From Brachypodius melanocephalos (taxonomy: Eukaryota; Chordata; Aves; Passeriformes; Pycnonotidae): a stretch of DNA of 64,000 nucleotides. How positions within the stretch are numbered: the stretch's first letter is position 1; every line of letters begins with the position of its first letter. The stretch is taken from contig VZSR01003807.1 of assembly GCA_013398615.1 (NCBI GenBank), forward strand, positions 14,251,984 through 14,315,983, given 5' to 3'. Shown here piece after piece: positions 61,543-64,000 of this stretch. The notes beneath the pieces were generated by a model that was not told where the DNA came from, did not search any database, and was given only the letters and a program-made list of their open reading frames with translations. The position numbers and the translations under genes are program-made.

Positions 61543-64000
61543 AGAAAAGTGAAAGAATAATCATAATATCACCCGTCTTTAGACATTTTTAAAAATTTCC
61601 TCCTAAAACAAAAGACATTGAGACTATTTTATGAAAGTAAAAGAAGTCAAATTAACCTAATCACAAAACACTTCATGCTACCATTTTCATTAATTTAGGC
61701 ACATGATATTTGTTATTTTAAGGCATTTTTATTTTAATGTGGCACATCACCCTTAGAGTTGACACTCTAGGGAAAAAAAAAAAAAAAGCTCTAATGTTCT
61801 AGTCTTTAAAAACCAAGATGTTGAATGCTTAACATTCATTGGTTTTAAAGCAATCTATGGGTGTTAAAAATTTCATTGAAAATGAGTTAGTCACTACAGG
61901 ATTTTTTTCCTACAGAAAGAGAAAAGTGGCAGTTAAGGGAGGAGAGGAATGTTCAATTTGAACATTTCATCAAGAAATACATACATAACTGTGCTGCATA
62001 AAATTCAGAGTAGATGCAGAATAACACTAATTTTCATGTCAGGTACAGCAGAAATCTCAGTGTGATTAATAAAAGAGAGTGATAGAAAAGGAGAATAAAA
62101 TTGCTTGGCAGTTTCATATGTAGGAAAGAGATTATTTTTCATGTATTGTATTTTTAAAAATCTTAATTTTAAACACCATAAAAAGGAAATGAAGAAAGAC
62201 TGATAATATAAGCAGTTGCCTCAATGAAAGTAAGGTTTTTAAGAAAAAACATCAAGTTTCAGTCATCTGAATTTTAAGCCTTTGAAAACTACACTTTGCA
62301 GAAATTTTCACACCAATGATTTTAACAATTGCACATTAGCATTTTGAAAGAATGGAAAACACAAGTGATACACATACAGTGTGGTGACTGAGACGTCTGA
62401 AGGTGAGATGAAGTAGGGTTCATTCTAGGATTAACTTCAGCAGGCAGTAAAGAGCAGAAGACCTCTGTCTCACACTCTGCCTGTGGTGGTTCTTGTAGAC
62501 CAGGTAATACCTGTGTGCTCGCAGCTGTGGTGCCTCTGGACACACTCTGCAGCCAACAGAGCAGGGCTCATTCTTCCTCTGAGAGCTTTGGAAGGTGAGA
62601 TGTGTCTGCAAGTCCTCTTCAGGCAATGCATTTCCTCACAGGCCACTCTTTTTCCTTTGGATGGCACTATCTCACCACCTTGGAGATGTTTTTGGGACCA
62701 CGGACTGTCATACCTACCCAAAGACAGTCCTTCGGTCTCCAGCAGTACCCTTTTCTGCACTAAAATATTTTAGAATATTGTTGTAATATTTCCCCCAAGA
62801 ATAATAAAGATCACAATTCAGGTTCATTTCTACTAAATTTGCCACTCTTGCTTCCTTTTTGAGGATTATGATCCTTAGAGAAATCCAGCAGTCTTGGCAT
62901 TCCTCCCAGGTTGGATAGCACTTGGAAAGGTCATCCCCTCAATGAGAAGACAAGTCTTTACACTGACTAGTATTTTTTGAGTTTTTCCTGATATAAGTGC
63001 ATAACTTTGGGGGAAAAGAAAAGCAAAAAAAATTGAGGTTTGAAAATTATTACTGGAAAGAATCAGTTTTTTAAAGTAGAAAGATATAATTTACAAAAGA
63101 ATGAGTTAGGTTTAAAATATGAAGGAGATCAGATGATAACTTTAATGATCCCTTGTGAAAATAACATTTGTGAATGCATTTCTTTTTCCTTGAGGACAAA
63201 GCACACTGTTTCTAAATGTTGTTATAGTGTCATTCTTTTTCTGTACCTCTCATATTTCTGCACATCTATTTTCTAGATTGTCAGCTTATTTGTGGCATTC
63301 TACTAGACCATCAGAGTTCTTCCTGATATGCATATTAACTTGGTTTTCTGGGTCCTATTTTTTTTTTTTCTTTTGATGTCAGTGCTTAGAAATGGGATGA
63401 GTCATCTATAATATATAGGAAAACAGAAGACTGATGTTTTGGTATTTCATGAGCCACCCAAGATATGTTTTCAAATTATGTCCTTTTCATTATACTGCAT
63501 GTACGCTTGTGTGTGAATTCTGAAAACTGCAGACTACACATACATAAATGAGGCACCTTCAAAGATTTCCCTCCCATTTTCTTTTCTCCATTAAATCAAT
63601 TATTTGTCTCAAATCTTTTGTTCTTTAATATTTTCTGCCTGAACTCTCTTATAAGTAACTATGATGTTAACTCAAAAAAGAGGTTTGTTTTCTGAACTAT
63701 TTCAAGCCACTTTTGGTTTGTTGGTGTCTTCAACCATTACAGAATTTTTCTTTTAGTTTTCTGTACATTTTTTTCCCCAAGAGTAGTTTAGAGCATGTTC
63801 CCTCTTGGGATTCACAATGGATAACACTGGATTTGGAGCTGCCTCCTCCTGGAAAGACTTATCCCAGAAAAGAATAGCTACAAATTCCAACAAGACATCA
63901 AGAACTCAAGCAACAAAAGTCAGAGGCAGAATTCCCAGCAGCCTCCTCCAAGAGTCTCAGCCTTTGTCACCCTTCAGTCTTTTGTTCCTGTATCAGTCTT
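61543..64000. other. Unassigned sequence
   Basis: No gene or confident repeat. A GC-richer patch at about 62380-62770 has 96-codon frames on both strands without any recognisable domain. An A run is near 61772 and a T run near 63358. Confidence 0.55.

Noticed and set aside
1..64000. tRNA, rRNA, snRNA, CRISPR array, bacterial or phage-type systems
   Set aside because: I looked for tRNA B-box patterns, conserved snRNA starts and regularly spaced direct repeats and saw none. The repeat content is avian nuclear.

Overview
This window looks like non-coding nuclear DNA of a bird, either an intergenic desert or the inside of a very long intron. The bird assignment rests on interspersed repeats. There are several CR1 LINE copies with the avian 3' end, which terminates in short ATTCTGTG-type repeats. 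There are also three stretches that match avian endogenous-retrovirus LTRs as I know them. I would guess a neoavian, possibly a songbird, but that step is inference. The background is AT-rich. Every open frame is short (at most about 150 codons), and the longest one lies antisense to a dead CR1. I recognised no host exon, tRNA, rRNA, snRNA or CRISPR array.

Layout. 1-4.1 kb: an ancient minus-strand CR1 (about 1850-3634) interrupted by a TATACA-type microsatellite and followed by poly-A and an A/C-rich tract. 6.4-7.1 kb: a complete solo LTR with TG...CA ends and a near-perfect 5-bp target duplication. 7.3 kb: a CR1 tail. 8.6-10.4 kb: a second ancient minus-strand CR1. 10.5-24.3 kb: unannotatable AT-rich DNA with a few palindromes. 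24.3-25.6 kb: an LTR fragment, then a plus-strand CR1 reverse-transcriptase fragment. 26.3-33.8 kb: quiet, with two GC-richer islands. 33.84-34.44 kb: a plus-strand CR1 with an internal deletion. 34.4-42.1 kb: quiet, with one GC-richer block and a cluster of overlapping minus-strand open frames. 42.1-43.7 kb: a minus-strand CR1 broken by a 100-N assembly gap, facing a plus-strand CR1 of the same subfamily. 43.7-58.6 kb: mostly featureless, with a possible old CR1 tail, a duplicated hairpin and an A/C-rich tract. 58.6 kb: an old plus-strand CR1 piece. 59.9 kb: a T/G-rich tract. 61.2-61.5 kb: a truncated minus-strand LTR. The remainder to 64 kb is unassigned.

No genes work together here and I found no undescribed biological system. 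The points most worth checking are the assembly gap inside a CR1, the inverted CR1 pair around it, the solo LTR with its target duplication, and several strong short hairpins with no known explanation. CR1 and LTR identities come from recalled consensus patterns, not from a database search.
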